The notes under the pieces: generated by a model
Databases searched by the model: none
Told to the model about the DNA's origin: nothing
The model's input: only the letters and a program-made list of their open reading frames with translations
Assembly (NCBI RefSeq): GCF_905220565.1
Contig: NC_059406.1
Span: forward strand, 15,014,001 to 15,078,000
Direction of reading: 5' to 3'
DNA from: Melitaea cinxia
Taxonomy: Eukaryota; Arthropoda; Insecta; Lepidoptera; Nymphalidae
DNA length: 64,000 nt
Made by a program: the position numbers and the translations under genes
In this document: positions 40,506-52,931 of the stretch, piece by piece
Layout of the letters: each line of letters starts with the position of its first letter
How positions within the stretch are numbered: the stretch's first letter is position 1

Positions 40506-42746
40506 TCATTTTTTCAAAAGTTTTCTGCCATCTTCAAGAAGTTGCAGTAACACAGGGTAAACTTCGTCATATGTAGCTATTTGATTCTGTCGAATATGAT
40601 TCTGGTATCTTTGTAAAGAACCAGCAACAAACTCTAGTCTGTCTCTCTCGTTTTTATGAGAATCAAGCCACTGAATCAATCTCTGTATATTCCAACCGGC
40701 ACATGTATGCGGAGCTAACAATTGTTGACCACCGTGAGCGAATAAAAACATCATTACCAAAGAGTGTGGCAAGGCAGCTCCCTCATGCTGACTTTTTGCA
40801 ATTTCTTGAGGAGTCTTTTCTAAAAGCAGATATAACGCCTTTAATTGGCGATAATGATCGCCCAACTCTGAAATGTCGTTCACCAAAGGCGATAAAGAAA
40901 TCTCCAAGTGTTTACAGTCAGCCTGAAGTTTTGCTCGGCCATACTTGCTCAAAGGTCTGACGTTACACACATGTTGGATAAATCTCTCGATACAGGATTT
41001 AGAAATGTCTATGCAACATTGGTTAAGAGCTAATTTGTCATGGAACATGGAGAGATATATCTCTTTACATCTAGACACAAAGTGTTGCAACTCTTTCATA
41101 TACGGAGAGCATGACATGTTCTTGGTATTTGGTTCATCTGCTTTTATTAAATCAGGTTCGTCATGCATTGTCACGAGAATCAAATAGAGAGAGTTCTTGA
41201 TGGATTCAGTGAAAACATTTAGAACTGGTAAACTTGAAATGTCTTTTAAACTGTTCTGGACTATTTGGACGCTCTCTTGTGGTAGCATTGAATTCATATT
41301 CGCAAGGACCCGTTTTATTTGTGATGAAAAGTAATGCAGTGCATTGCAAAGATCGGCGTTCTTTTGTTGTGAGCTTGTCGGTGCCTCAATTATTTGTGCA
41401 ACATCATTTTCCATTGAGAGCCTCTGTTCAGCCTCAACGTTCATTTGTTTTATGCTCTTAGCTACACTGTTAGCTAAACTTATACTCAGCTGCTTATCTC
41501 CAAGTGAAATACTTAGAGCTTCGGTTATGATTCTAATTGCATTATCAATTTGGTCCATTGTTGGCACTTGGTTCAAATGCCACATACTTCTGACAGGTTC
41601 TAGAAGCTTACCTAAGGACTTGGACAAGAAGGAATTCTCCCACTTTGTTAAGCAGGTTCGATTCATTTCTAAATTTTTACATTTTAATTTGGAGAGGAGA
41701 TCATTGAAACACTTAAGAAGTTTCGGGAAATCAATTTCAACAGACTGGTTTACTGTAGATGAACTTTTCTCCAATTCATTGCTAAAAATCATTGACAGCT
41801 CGTTCCAGAAGTTTCTAGCAATATTCTTGAAGTTGCCGATAGCATGAAGTTCATTCACAACATTTTGTAACATAATAACTTTCATACAACTGTTATAAAT
41901 ATCATTTTTGAAAAGTTTGTCAATGTTGTCCCAAAGTTTAATTTTAAAGTCTTGTGCATTCATTATGTTTGCTTTGCCGGGTGCAGCACGGCCAGAGCTT
42001 GATTTTTTAATTTCTATAGACACCATCTGTACATTTAGAGCATTAGCTATCCCTTTCCTCAAATCTTTTAGTATTAAATTTACTGTATTCTTTATTTGCT
42101 CCTCAGTGCATTGTAAGTTGTGGAATACCTTAAAACATTGGAGAAGTTTTGTTTTATCACCAACTAACAGACTGGATTGTAATAGTTCTGTGGAGTTCTT
42201 TAATAATTCTTTTTTCTGTTGATCAACTTGTGTTAACACGTCTTCAAGTACTGTTATTCCTTCAAAATCGTAATCCCCTATCAATTCATTGAGTTCAAAT
42301 AAAATCATAGCTTTCTTTGCCGGATTATCTTTGACTGAACTAAGTTTATTCCATAGATTAAGTATTTTAGCTGTGTGTCTAAGTAAATTACATGTGATTT
42401 GAACCCGTTCAAGCATCACTGTTTGATTTTCTAACTCGTAAAAAGGATTGTGTACACGTTCTTTGATTTTATCAGCCCTCTGTAGTAAAACTTGTACTTG
42501 GGATCGTACCGATGCTAACATAGTTTCAAGATCGGAGATATTACTTGCCTGAGTTAAGAGATCATTGTGTTTGGCAAGAACTTGCGTTTCCAAGCTTTTC
42601 GTTAACTTGTCGATTCCTTGTGTGAGCTTGGCGACTTGTTCAGTGACTGATAAGTTTTCGCCAACTAGCGGTTTGACTGAATCCACTAGGAACTTGCTAT
42701 AAAAGTCATCATTCTCTATTTCTATACAGACGTCCTTGGCATCCAT
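40506..42746 (-). CDS. COG5: Conserved oligomeric Golgi complex subunit 5, single exon
   Basis: 746 codons from ATG at 42746, in the context CCACAATGG; an in-frame TTG four codons upstream is not a credible start. COG5 is part of lobe B of the COG tethering complex, which holds retrograde vesicles at the Golgi and keeps glycosyltransferases in place. The N-terminal half matches the family: LETQVLAKHNDLLTQAS, a heptad-rich coiled coil, IKERVHNPFYELENQTV, VQITCNLLRHTAKILNLW and LNELIGDYDFEGITVLEDVL. Middle blocks include FPKLLKCFNDLLSKL, FLSKSLGKLLEPV and ANSVAKSIKQMNVEAEQRL. The length is slightly below human COG5 (about 840). It is intronless, but with no poly(A) remnant or decay, so it is probably the functional gene, with an intron-poor structure. 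It is convergent with Lon. Confidence 0.93.
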   Translation of the reverse strand: MDAKDVCIEIENDDFYSKFLVDSVKPLVGENLSVTEQVAKLTQGIDKLTKSLETQVLAKHNDLLTQASNISDLETMLASVRSQVQVLLQRADKIKERVHNPFYELENQTVMLERVQITCNLLRHTAKILNLWNKLSSVKDNPAKKAMILFELNELIGDYDFEGITVLEDVLTQVDQQKKELLKNSTELLQSSLLVGDKTKLLQCFKVFHNLQCTEEQIKNTVNLILKDLRKGIANALNVQMVSIEIKKSSSGRAAPGKANIMNAQDFKIKLWDNIDKLFKNDIYNSCMKVIMLQNVVNELHAIGNFKNIARNFWNELSMIFSNELEKSSSTVNQSVEIDFPKLLKCFNDLLSKLKCKNLEMNRTCLTKWENSFLSKSLGKLLEPVRSMWHLNQVPTMDQIDNAIRIITEALSISLGDKQLSISLANSVAKSIKQMNVEAEQRLSMENDVAQIIEAPTSSQQKNADLCNALHYFSSQIKRVLANMNSMLPQESVQIVQNSLKDISSLPVLNVFTESIKNSLYLILVTMHDEPDLIKADEPNTKNMSCSPYMKELQHFVSRCKEIYLSMFHDKLALNQCCIDISKSCIERFIQHVCNVRPLSKYGRAKLQADCKHLEISLSPLVNDISELGDHYRQLKALYLLLEKTPQEIAKSQHEGAALPHSLVMMFLFAHGGQQLLAPHTCAGWNIQRLIQWLDSHKNERDRLEFVAGSLQRYQNHIRQNQIATYDEVYPVLLQLLEDGRKLLKK

Positions 42747-43003
42747 TGTGGAGAACAACTATTTCTTTGTTTATCTGTTTACTTTCAAATTATAATTGTA
42801 TTTAATTTTCTAAGCGGCGAAGTATAAAAACATTGAAAAGGAACATCACTTCTGCAATGAGTAACGTCATCTTTCATGTCATCTTGACAGTTGACAATTT
42901 TGTATGAACTGTCATAGATAAAATATGGGAACTGCTAAATTGACTTTAGCCATAGAGCTAACACTGTTTATAATCAGAATATTAACCTGTTGTAGACCGG
43001 ACA

Positions 43004-43056
43004 CCCCCAAGCGAGAGCTCTAGTAGTCTCTCGCGGGGTTAAATTCAACCCCAGCA
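43004..43056 (+). other. Two adjacent stem-loops upstream of COG5
   Basis: GCGAGAG (43011-43017) pairs with CTCTCGC (43028-43034), extended by CCCCC against GGGG. The same GGGG plus TT then pairs with AACCCC a few bases on (GGGGTTAAATTCAACCCC). The two stems are mutually exclusive at the G-run. No function is known to me. Confidence 0.45.
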
Positions 43057-44349
43057 CCACCCAGCACTCAGTCTACCGCATCGCCCGCACGGCACTGACC
43101 TCGCATTCCCCGCGTAATATGATTCGATAAGCGAAAAACTAATCAAAATTGAAGATCAACAATGCAACGATAAAACTAAAAACAATATTTTTGGGCAGTA
43201 ATATCCAGAGGGAGAGAAAGTAGGATATTTTTTTGAAAGCAAAACTATACATATTTTCTCTTTCTTTCTTCTAAACGGTTAGAATAATGGCAACATTTAT
43301 TTTAACAGGTTTTTGTTTTAATTTCCACTGAACTTAAATTTGACCGAAATGAATTACGTGTACACATCTAAATTCTGTGTAAGGACCTGAGCTCAAAAAG
43401 GAAAAAGGATTTGAGTTTAATCCACCACGCTCCTCGACTGTGAGTTGATGGATAATTTCTTACATGATGTATGAATAGCGATCGCTATTCAGTGTATGTG
43501 ATAATAACAGGATTGAAGGCTTTATGTGCTCTCCAAAGCATGACGCGGAGAGCCATAATGACATACACTCAGTCCAGAAACACATATTTGTACAAATTCA
43601 AATAGCGTGGACAGGAATTGAATCAGCGCCCACTGTTGCTTTCGCACATGTTCTTCAGAACTTTAGTTGTTAATCTATTGATCCTTATGGTTTTGTGAAA
43701 ACTAATTATTACAACTTGGAAAATTTAAAAAAACACCCAAAGGTCAATTGGGATTAATAGCATTTTATTTGTTCCCAAGATTCTGTGTAGTGAAAACAAC
43801 ACGTTTTTCATTTTTTTATACATACAATTGTTATTTAAAAAATTATAATAAAATGGCACTTAAATATTAAGGAAATTAAAAAAAAACAACATTTTTTGCC
43901 AATTTTATTTATGTCGATTAGCACAGACGACTGTTGTGCCGCTTTCACAGATATTTAATTATAATAAAATTACCTACTATTTCAAACAATTGTGCAGTAG
44001 CATCAGACATGGTATAAATTGGAAAAGTTGATAAATGAAAACTAATATTAATATTAATAGTTGTACATATTTCGTAAAATTCATCGTAACAAAACTATAA
44101 ATATAATCACTTAATTCATCTTTCAATGGCATATAATTATTAGGCTGACATCCCATTAGCAGCTTCTAAATGATCCAGTGTAACACATCACTAAACTAAG
44201 GTACACAATATTTATTATAACTTAAACCTATAAAAAAAAACTGACAAACCGTAAAATTAAATGTTTGTAGAAAAATTCGTTTGTTTTCATTGTACCTATT
44301 TTCTATGTGATTATACGTATTTGTATGGCGACCAAGTCGACCGAGATGT

Positions 44350-44560
44350 ACGTAATTAGATTAATAGGAGTTTACTCCTTAAGAAACGATATAAACTTCG
44401 AGGTATTACATAAAAAAATATAAGGAGTGAGATCGTGTGAAAAAGTGACACGACTTGCCTTGATAGTAACGTTTTACCGCGTAACGTTATCTTATTTAAG
44501 GAGCAAGCTCCAGCGCGTATCAGAGCTGACACGCACACTTTTTTTTCTATTAAAATTATA
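44350..44560 (+). repeat. Dispersed repeat family F, copy 2
   Basis: GTGAAAAAGTGACACGACTT, TTTTACCGCGTAACG, TTTAAGGAGCAAGCTCCAGC and CTGACACGCACACTTT parallel the blocks at 15400-15625. Confidence 0.5.
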
Positions 44561-47500
44561 TTTGATTTAAAAAATTGTTATTAATTAAAAAAAAAAAATC
44601 TTACCATATTTTCATGGCATGTACTTTGCTTTTTTATTAAAATAATATAAGTGTGGTGTATAGTGTAAGATATTCTGTTTAACTATATAATTATGATAGA
44701 AACCACTGTATACTGCGTTGGCTTCCTTTGTAAATAAATAAATAAATATTAATAAATTTTAATTTTGTTGGCATGGAGCCGTAAACAAAACATTGATGGA
44801 GTACAAGATAGTCATATATGGGGCTGTGCGCTTTTTTTTATATAATTTTGATAGCTATGTTTTCTATTAATTTTTTAAAACTGTTACCTATATAGATTTA
44901 TTTATTAATATCTAAATAAAATCATAGTTTGATACTACGTAAAGCGGAAGAACATATTTTAAAATCATTCAGTTTCATACTCGCTACTCGTCTTCAAACA
45001 GACATTTAGGTCAGACAATACATGAGTTTGGTTAAATAAAACCATAGTTTGACATACCTTTGCTTATATTGGAAGTATAATGTAAGTCATCAAATTATAG
45101 TATGGCTAGACAATAAATAGAACCGCGCAAAAAAAAAATACATTTTTTTACTTTTCCTGTAGAACAAGCAAAGCCTGTACCTACGTGTAGCTGTTACATC
45201 ATTAACTTAATAGATAATTAAAAAAAAAATCATTTTAAAAACAATTTTATTTCTATTTTTTTAACTATAATAATTTTATCTCGTATGATACAAAACTGTA
45301 TAGATCGATTATATAAAAAATTAAACAGTATATTATAAAACAGTATTATTTGATATTGTCAGATTATATAATTTAACCGTACATTTTTTAACTTTATTTA
45401 TGATGATACAGAGTAATATGAATCGCTCTAATTAACAAATTGTTTTATTTTTATTAAGACCGGCGCCGGCCATAACAGAAGTAATTGAAACGAAACAACC
45501 GCATTATTTTGCGAATACTATTTTCAGAGTAAAGGCAGTTCGACGAATATCTGATACCAGTTAAGAATTTTTCAATTAATAATAGAAAAACAACTTTGAA
45601 AGTTTAATGTTGGTATATTTGACGCTTCTTATAAAATGTATGACATTATGAAGGTTAAATTGTATTGAAATTTTATTTCATGGGTATTATCGGAACACAT
45701 CTTTAGTATGAAATCGCCTTTAAATATTACATAAAAATGGCAACACAGTGGTTTATATATCTATAAAATATTTGCATGCCATTTATATAAATATACAAAA
45801 AAAAAACTATCTGTTGACTGCAATTTCACAAAACTGAAGCTTGAGGCAGAATTTTCCATAGTTTGTTATTCAAGAATACAACAAAATAAATTATTTTATG
45901 AATTAGCATCCAATATTTTCAACGTTAATTTTAATTAATGATATAATTAATCATACCAGTTATGTATGTTTGTTTTATTATATTCTGTCGACATGTAATA
46001 CTACCAACGTACAAGAAATAATGTACTGAATTTGCTAAATGTACATATATAATTATGTTGTCTCATTTCGTTATCTTTAATACCTGTGTATTCTTCATGC
46101 AACTAATATTTGTTGAAAAGTCAATAAAATTTTAATTGGAGATCGTACGTATCGTATTTTAAATGAACTATTTGAAACTAACATATCGAAAAATAGACAA
46201 AGGCAGTGAGTTGGTTGTACGAAAATAACCCCGAGCTACCTTAAGTTTACGAAATAACAGAAAACTAGAATTATTTTATGTAGAAGATCGCGCACAACCA
46301 TCGCTTTAGCACCTACCTCTTTTAAATACAATGATATGAACTTACGGTCAGTTAAAAACACAAAATTGCACCTCTAGTGCAAATATTACGAAGAATTACA
46401 TTTGTCTTACCATAACTATAAAAACACAGCACTGTTGAGAATTTAAATTTGTTTTTCTATTAATTTTACAGAAGTAAATGTAATAATTTGTATTTAATCA
46501 TTTTTTTTAATTAGGGTTAGAAACATAGCGTATTTTCAATTTATATTCCTCACATATTAAAATACTAGTATTTTTATAAATAGTATTAAAATTTCACAAT
46601 TTGCTAAATTATAATTATTTTTAGTAACCAGTGGCAATGTGGCATTGTAAGGTTACTGAATAAAAATAAAAAAAAAAAAACAATATAAAACCATAATATC
46701 ATAATTTTGACCATAGATAAATAATTTAGAATAGATGAAGATAAAAAAAAAGCATTTAACTCTATTCACTTATTACTCACCTAATAACAGCTGTATTCAG
46801 CGCTTAATATTACTAAATTGATATAGCACTATCTAGTAACATATGAAATGAATAGCAGAAGCTTATATCTATTTAAAGTGTCCCCATCTTGAAAAATTCA
46901 ATTAGTATAAAAATACACGAAAAAAATCTGTTAATCTTAGGTAACATACGGTCCTTTTCAATATTATTATTATTTGTGCAAAATAGTAGCGAGTCTAGTC
47001 AAAACACAATCATAACATTATTTAAATTTATTAAAAACAATATAATTATCATTAAATAAAAGACTTATCATTTGATAAGATTGTTTATAACAGTCAAAAT
47101 AAAAACTGCAATAATTTACGAATAAAAATATGGTTAAAATATTATTTTGTACATTTTCCACTAATGCTGAATTGAATTGTTGCTGAATAACCACTGACCT
47201 ACTTATAGCAACAAAAACAATGCCATTACATTTAACCTTAAACTCACGTCTTCCATTCTATTTTGTAAGTTAATTAATTTATAACTGAATAATGTAACAT
47301 TTCTTTGTTTTAATTCCGTACTTTGTTAAGTTTTATTGAAACGGACCGCACGTTATAATTTCTTGAGATTTTTTAAGTTATCATATCATTGTAGTGTGTT
47401 ATATTTGAATTTGCTATACAATATTTATAATTGTGATATTTTCTATGAACGATGGATAACTTTGTTAGATCAAATAAAATTACGTTATATATACAAATAG

Positions 47501-47720
47501 GTGTCATTTAGTTACTGCATTTGTCATAAAAAAGTGTGAAATAAAATTTAATCCACAGTCTTATACACAGGTCGTGCAACTACAGTAGTGGGGGTACGTC
47601 GGCTTAATGGTTTACGGCCGCCAGAGGCATGACTATCGATGGGTGTGCTGTAAAGCGAAGACAGAATAGCATTCTGTATCTTTTTCTATCAAACGAAAAG
47701 CATTTATGTTTTAAAATATA

Positions 47721-47780
47721 ACCAATTACAATGAAACGTCACTCAGTATGACCAATTACAATGAAGCGTCGCTCAACCGG
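47721..47780 (+). promoter_or_regulatory. 30-bp tandem duplication with paired CCAAT boxes
   Basis: ACCAATTACAATGAAACGTC at 47721 and ACCAATTACAATGAAGCGTC at 47751 begin two 30-bp units. A CACGTG E-box follows at about 47802-47807 and local GC is raised. This resembles promoter or enhancer architecture, but no transcript start or ORF is evident nearby. The nearest gene is Ras, whose 3' end is 380 bases away. Confidence 0.35.
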
Positions 47781-48162
47781 CGTGTGCAGTGCGCACCGCA
47801 CCACGTGACCATACACACCGATAGCAGTGACCTACGGCGGCGTTGACGCGAACGAAAAGTTATGACATTATCGTACTAATCTCTCACCACTGAAATTGGG
47901 CTTAGTTGCATGACCTATATATAAGACCGTGATTTAATCACATAAAAATATTAGTTTTGTTATTACTGTGTTATGAAAAATTAAAATCTTTCTTAACGAT
48001 AAATGGCACTGGTTTTTACAAGGAAATTAAATGCAGATCTAAACAAGACCATTCTGTATATAATTTTTTTTTAATTATCAACATTTGATAAGGGAGCTAT
48101 GAAAAGGGAAGCTCCAAAGTCTCGAAGTCAAATTAGAAATATCCATAAAACTTATCTTATAT

Positions 48163-51100
48163 TTAAATAAGTGTACATTTAAAGGGACGCCGGGTGCCTA
48201 GTTTGTTCCCTCTCCTATACTTCTTTCCGCGGCTTTCCTTGTCTTTGCGGATTTCTCGAACTAGCGTATAGAAGGCATCGTCTACCCCCATACGGGTTTT
48301 CGCTGACGTTTCTACGAACGGTACACCGTAACTCCGCGCCACCTGAAATTTAACGAATTCTTCCTTTAAATAGTTACATACATTTAAAGACAAAAAGCAT
48401 TTTTTGAATTGTAGATGTTTCATAGTTACGGAGCATCCATTAATTAAGTGAGCTATTTTTCGATCAGTTTAGACCTTACGTGAGTTTGACGATAAAAATA
48501 TTTTAAACTAAATTTATTTTTATTATTCGGGAAAATGATAAGCCATTCAGGGACACTAGGTATAGTTAATTTAAATTAAATAAAAATTAAAGCAAAACAT
48601 AAAAAAGAACACTTATAGAATATATATAACTTATCCATGGAGACTGTACTTTTTTGTGTAATATTTTATATTTTTTTAAGTTGAGGTGAGATTTTCGAAT
48701 ATCCCCCAATTATCCCTCGGTTTAAATAAGATTTGGTGAGATTTCATTGGACCTCCTATTCTCAGCTCACGTAATTAACGGATGTCCCCTAAGAAGTTTA
48801 ATTTCGGAACTGTTTATGTTCTGCTTGTGTGATTCATAATTATACACATCAAATAAAATTGTAACCGACATGTGTAGGTGTATGATATATTTATAAAAAA
48901 CAGAATAAAACTTAAGTGTATAGAGTTAAGAAAAAAAAAAAAATATCTGTATGTTTATTTATTTGTCAAAATTATATGCACCTTTATTAAATTATATTAT
49001 AGGTTTCTGTACAGAATTGTATTTAAATCATAAAATAAACTCTACACAATAATTTTTGGGTTAAAAGTTAGCAATACATTATAATCTTTTATAAGAAAAG
49101 GCTTTGTACAACAGATGTCTTGAATTAAATCTCAAAACATTCGTTAACAACGAAACCTAAAGTTAATAAAGCAATTTAAATCTGACTAATTTCCTTACTT
49201 GCCTTTAATCTAAACTTCCTAGTCATACATTGATAACACACAGAAACAAAGTAATTAATGTTATAATTATTACACTTTGTGTTCAAACAATTGTCGCATT
49301 GCAAACAATAAAATTACTGTCCACAGCTGATGCATCTTCAACACTCAACTGATCATGAGTCATTCTCACGATTACATATATTTTATTATTTCCTATATAT
49401 TTCTAACTCTATTCTAAATCTATTTATATAATATGACATGTTTACTATATATTAAGAATATAAAGCTAAGGAGTTGATTTCTTGATTTATTTATAAATTA
49501 AAATAAGAATGTCTGACTCAATGTGAAACTTTTTTACATACAAAATGTCTATATAATAACAAAAAATGTAAAATACAAAAAGTGTAGTTGATACTTGTAG
49601 ACGTAGAAATGTTTAACAGTTATATTTTATTTATACTTCACATTATTTATTTTAAATAGAAAACAGAAAACAATAAACTCAATTGAGAAACTAAAGATTT
49701 TGGGTTCACAACTGCAAATAGAAATATGCCATAAATGGTGTGGAATTCCACGGTGAAAAAGAATGTACTATAAGTTTTTATTCTTTGGATGCCGATTAAG
49801 CTTTGAACATTCTCCAACATTGAGAAAGAGGCCTATGCCCAGCAGTGGGATGTTATAGGGTGGATCGTATATTAGAAATTACTATTTTATCTCTATCATA
49901 TTATGTAAAGTTTGTTTTACAAATCACTGATAAGAAATGGTAGGTTTGATTTTTGTATGTTATACTGTGATAAACCTTTCAAGGACAAGTCTTAGATAAA
50001 TTTACATACTATATATATCTTTTGTATGTATGCCTTCTGTGTGTGTATGAATGTTAATGATTTCTTCCTAAACACTGGACCAACTTTGGTTGCTTTTTTT
50101 TTCATTTATTTATTTATTTATTTTATATATTTTTTTGATCCCCAGATGATATAAATTTACAATTTGATGTGATAGTATTGCAAATAGATTCCAGGAGAAT
50201 TTTTGAGGTTGCTCTGTTTTTTTTCCACTAGTATTTTTGTAAATTTATAATATCATAATTGAGTTATAAAATTATTGTTCTCTATTCTTATATTTATTTA
50301 AGTAAAATTAATGATACCATTTTTATAGTTCTAATGAATAATTATATAATTATATTTATATTGGAATGAAGTTCCTTATTTTATACACACAGTTTTATTT
50401 CTAAAAGCATAGGTAATAATTTTAATAAGAAAACAAATAACAGTGGAATTAACGTTCAAAAGACTAATTTTTATTGTTTTTAAAATACTTAATTATGTAA
50501 ACAAAGAAATTTCGATACAAATAAATTTAAACAAATATATGTCCTGTTTTAAATTTCCATGGTTCTTAACATTATTTGAATTGGTTTTATCGGAATTTAT
50601 ACCATGTACCTTTTTATCTTTGAGGCTCCGATATTTCGGCGCAGTTGCAGGCGCCATGGTCACGGAAGAACCTACATACAACCTACCTACGGTACATGGA
50701 ATAAATCCCGATTTATATTACTTAATTAGTCTAGCGTTAATTTGGACCAATTAATTACAATGTTGACATATATTTTTTTATACTATTGAATATTTGTAGG
50801 TAGAATATTGTCTCAATTTTATTAATGTAAATATTTTTTCTAATTAGGTAATTCAAAATTATACCATAAGGTAACCTATAACCTATAACTTTATATATAA
50901 ATATAATCTTCCTAAAAAAGGTTTAAGGTCCTAAATAGACTTCATCAACCTTTTAAAAACTTATTATAAAGACATATAAACATATAAACTGGTTCATACA
51001 TTTATATTAGCCCATTGGCACAGTTGGAAATGATCCTGCACACTGATCCAGAGATTACTAGTCCAATTCCTGCCCCAAGTCTGAGTGTAATATTTGTCGT

Positions 51101-52931
51101 TATATATTTATATATGTATTACTTCTATGTATATTTATAAAAAAAAATTGTTATAACAGTTGACTGTTATCTGTAACCTTATAATAATAGTATTACTTAA
51201 AATATTGTATATAAATGTAATTAAAATAAAAAAAAAAATCTTTATTAAGCATTAATAAAAATATATATAAATAATAAGAAGTTGCTATGATTGATTATTA
51301 TTTTGGATTACTATGGACATTTTTTAAGACAGTAACTCTTGAGTGTTTTGTCAATTCTTCTTTGCAGAATCTACTATAATCGAATCGACTAATTTTATAT
51401 TGTAAAATAAATATTAAGATTAACAAAATAATTATTTATCTGTACAAAAAAGTCTATAAAGTTAAGCACTGTGTTTTTTTTTTTCACTTTTTTTGTGTTT
51501 GTTAACTACTGAGTTTAGGAACATAAGAATGTAATGCAATAAGGCCTAATTTTTATATAAATTTTGTCTTGTCTTAAAACATGGAATGATTAGAAATAAA
51601 CATACCAACAAAAGGTCTGTATTAAAATATTTTAAAATAAAGTATATACTTGTAATAAAGACTATTACTGTACATGGTTGTTAAAAATTAAATCTAATAT
51701 CAATTATATCAGTGTTTGCTATAGAGCTCCTCTAAAACCGCTTGACTCGTTTGATTTTTATTAAATTTTTCATTTGTTTGGTAGATCTAAGAATAGGTCA
51801 TAGGCTAATTTTTAACCTCTAGGTGATAATGGTATCCCTATCCATATGGGAGAAGAATGTTTGCCATATCAGCTAATATATCCCTACTAATATTATAAAT
51901 GAGAATGTAAGTTTGTTTGGTTACACTTTCACACGAAAACTAATTAACCGATTATCATGAAACTTTGTATACCTATTTTTGGAGGTATGGGAAGTAACAT
52001 AGGATACTTTTTTTGAAAAAAAATTCAATGCAAGTGAAGCCGTGGGTAAAAGCATTAGCTATATATATATATATAAAATATGTGACAAATTGATGTGTGA
52101 TAAAGTCCAATTTTTTAAACAATGTAAACAAAAGACTGCAAACAAAACATACACAAACCAAGCAAGGGGTAGATGTCTTTGTTTATTTTACTGAATAGGA
52201 GTTTTAGGTAAATAAAGTTGTAACATATATATTCTAGTTCTAGCTAGCATTATAAATAATAATTGTATTTTAAAAGACCTATTCTTACCTATTTACTTTT
52301 TATAGATAGTTTTAACTTTTTATTTCTTAATATAGATCTACATAAAACTAATATAATAAATATATAAATATAAAAAAGAGTATTTCTAATAACATACATT
52401 TCAGTAACATATTCATACAAAATACTAAAATACCTAGGTAAGGTTGCTTTAATTGCTAGTTTGAGGATAACTTGTGTGACATGCTTAGAGATATCAATAA
52501 TGAATTATATATTAAATATTAGTAAACAATCATACCTCGCGCGCCTGCGTCATGTCGACGGCCCATGCCTGAAGGTCGCACTTGTTACCTACTAACACCA
52601 TTGGCACTTCCTCTGCGTCTTTAACTCGCTTGATCTGCTCCCTGTACGAGCCAATGTCCTCGAAACTCTTTGCACTGTTCACCGCGAATACCAACAAGAA
52701 TCCTTCCCCAGTTCGCATGTACTGGTCTCTCATCGCGGAGTACTCCTCTTGACCTGCCGTGTCCAATATATCCAGGAGGCACGTCTCTCCATCTATCACC
52801 ACTTGTTTCCTATACGAATCCTCAATTGTAGGGTCGTATTCGTCCACGAAATGATTCTGAATCAGCTGTATAGTTAATGCTGATTTACCAACGCCACCAG
52901 CCCCTACCACCACTAGCTTGTATTCGGTCAT
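48163..52931 (-). CDS. Ras85D: Ras small GTPase (Ras85D / KRAS type), two exons
   Basis: Exon 1 is 52931-52536 (132 codons) and exon 2 is 48342-48163 (59 codons plus stop), in phase 0, giving 191 residues. Ras relays receptor tyrosine kinase signals to Raf/MAPK at the plasma membrane. All GTPase boxes are present and wild-type: P-loop GAGGVGKS with Gly12, Gly13; switch I YDPTIEDSY; switch II DTAGQEEYSAM with Gln61; NKCD; and ETSAK. The C-terminus has a basic stretch (KKYRRGNK, RRPFK) and the CAAX box CTLI. Exon 2 RMGVDDAFYTLVREIRKDK matches Drosophila Ras85D closely. The start is the conserved MTEYKLVVVG; an upstream in-frame extension is not used in this family. The intron is 4.2 kb and holds a MITE. 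A divergent CFAP141-like gene lies 657 bases upstream. Confidence 0.96.
48430..48789. mobile_element. MITE family G, copy 2, in the Ras intron
   Basis: GGAGCATCCATTAATTAAGT at the left and ACGTAATTAACGGATGTCCC at the right form the same inverted termini as 39446-39793. The interior is AT-rich and similar in order (GTTTAGACC, CCCTCGGTTTAAAT). It begins only 88 bases inside the intron from the exon 2 acceptor. Confidence 0.7.
50620..50690 (+). repeat. Short repeat resembling 28555-28650
   Basis: GATATTTCGGCGCAGTTGCA and CCATGGTCACGGAAGAACCT match a widespread insect repeat end that I associate with Penelope-like or similar elements. The open frame across it is not a gene. It lies in the Ras intron. 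Confidence 0.35.
51005..51090 (+). repeat. Decayed tRNA-related SINE fragment in the Ras intron
   Basis: AGCCCATTGGCACAGTTGGA and GATTACTAGTCCAATTCCTG correspond to the A- and B-box regions of 29165-29260, with several changes. Confidence 0.5.

Larger units (their letters stand above)
42747..48162. other. Gene-poor region between COG5 and Ras
   Basis: I see no coding exon. About 42760-43130 is moderately GC-rich 5' flank of COG5 and includes two hairpins (43004-43056). 43385-43665 is a decayed family E/SINE repeat. 44350-44560 is a family F repeat. 45000-47500 is AT-rich with no visible structure. 47560-47880 is a GC-richer patch with a 30-bp duplication carrying CCAAT boxes. Part of the right end should be the Ras 3' UTR. 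Confidence 0.55.

Noticed and set aside
50443..50754. 103-codon plus-strand ORF in the Ras intron
   Set aside because: No family match, an AT-rich hydrophobic composition typical of chance frames, and its end is a dispersed repeat.
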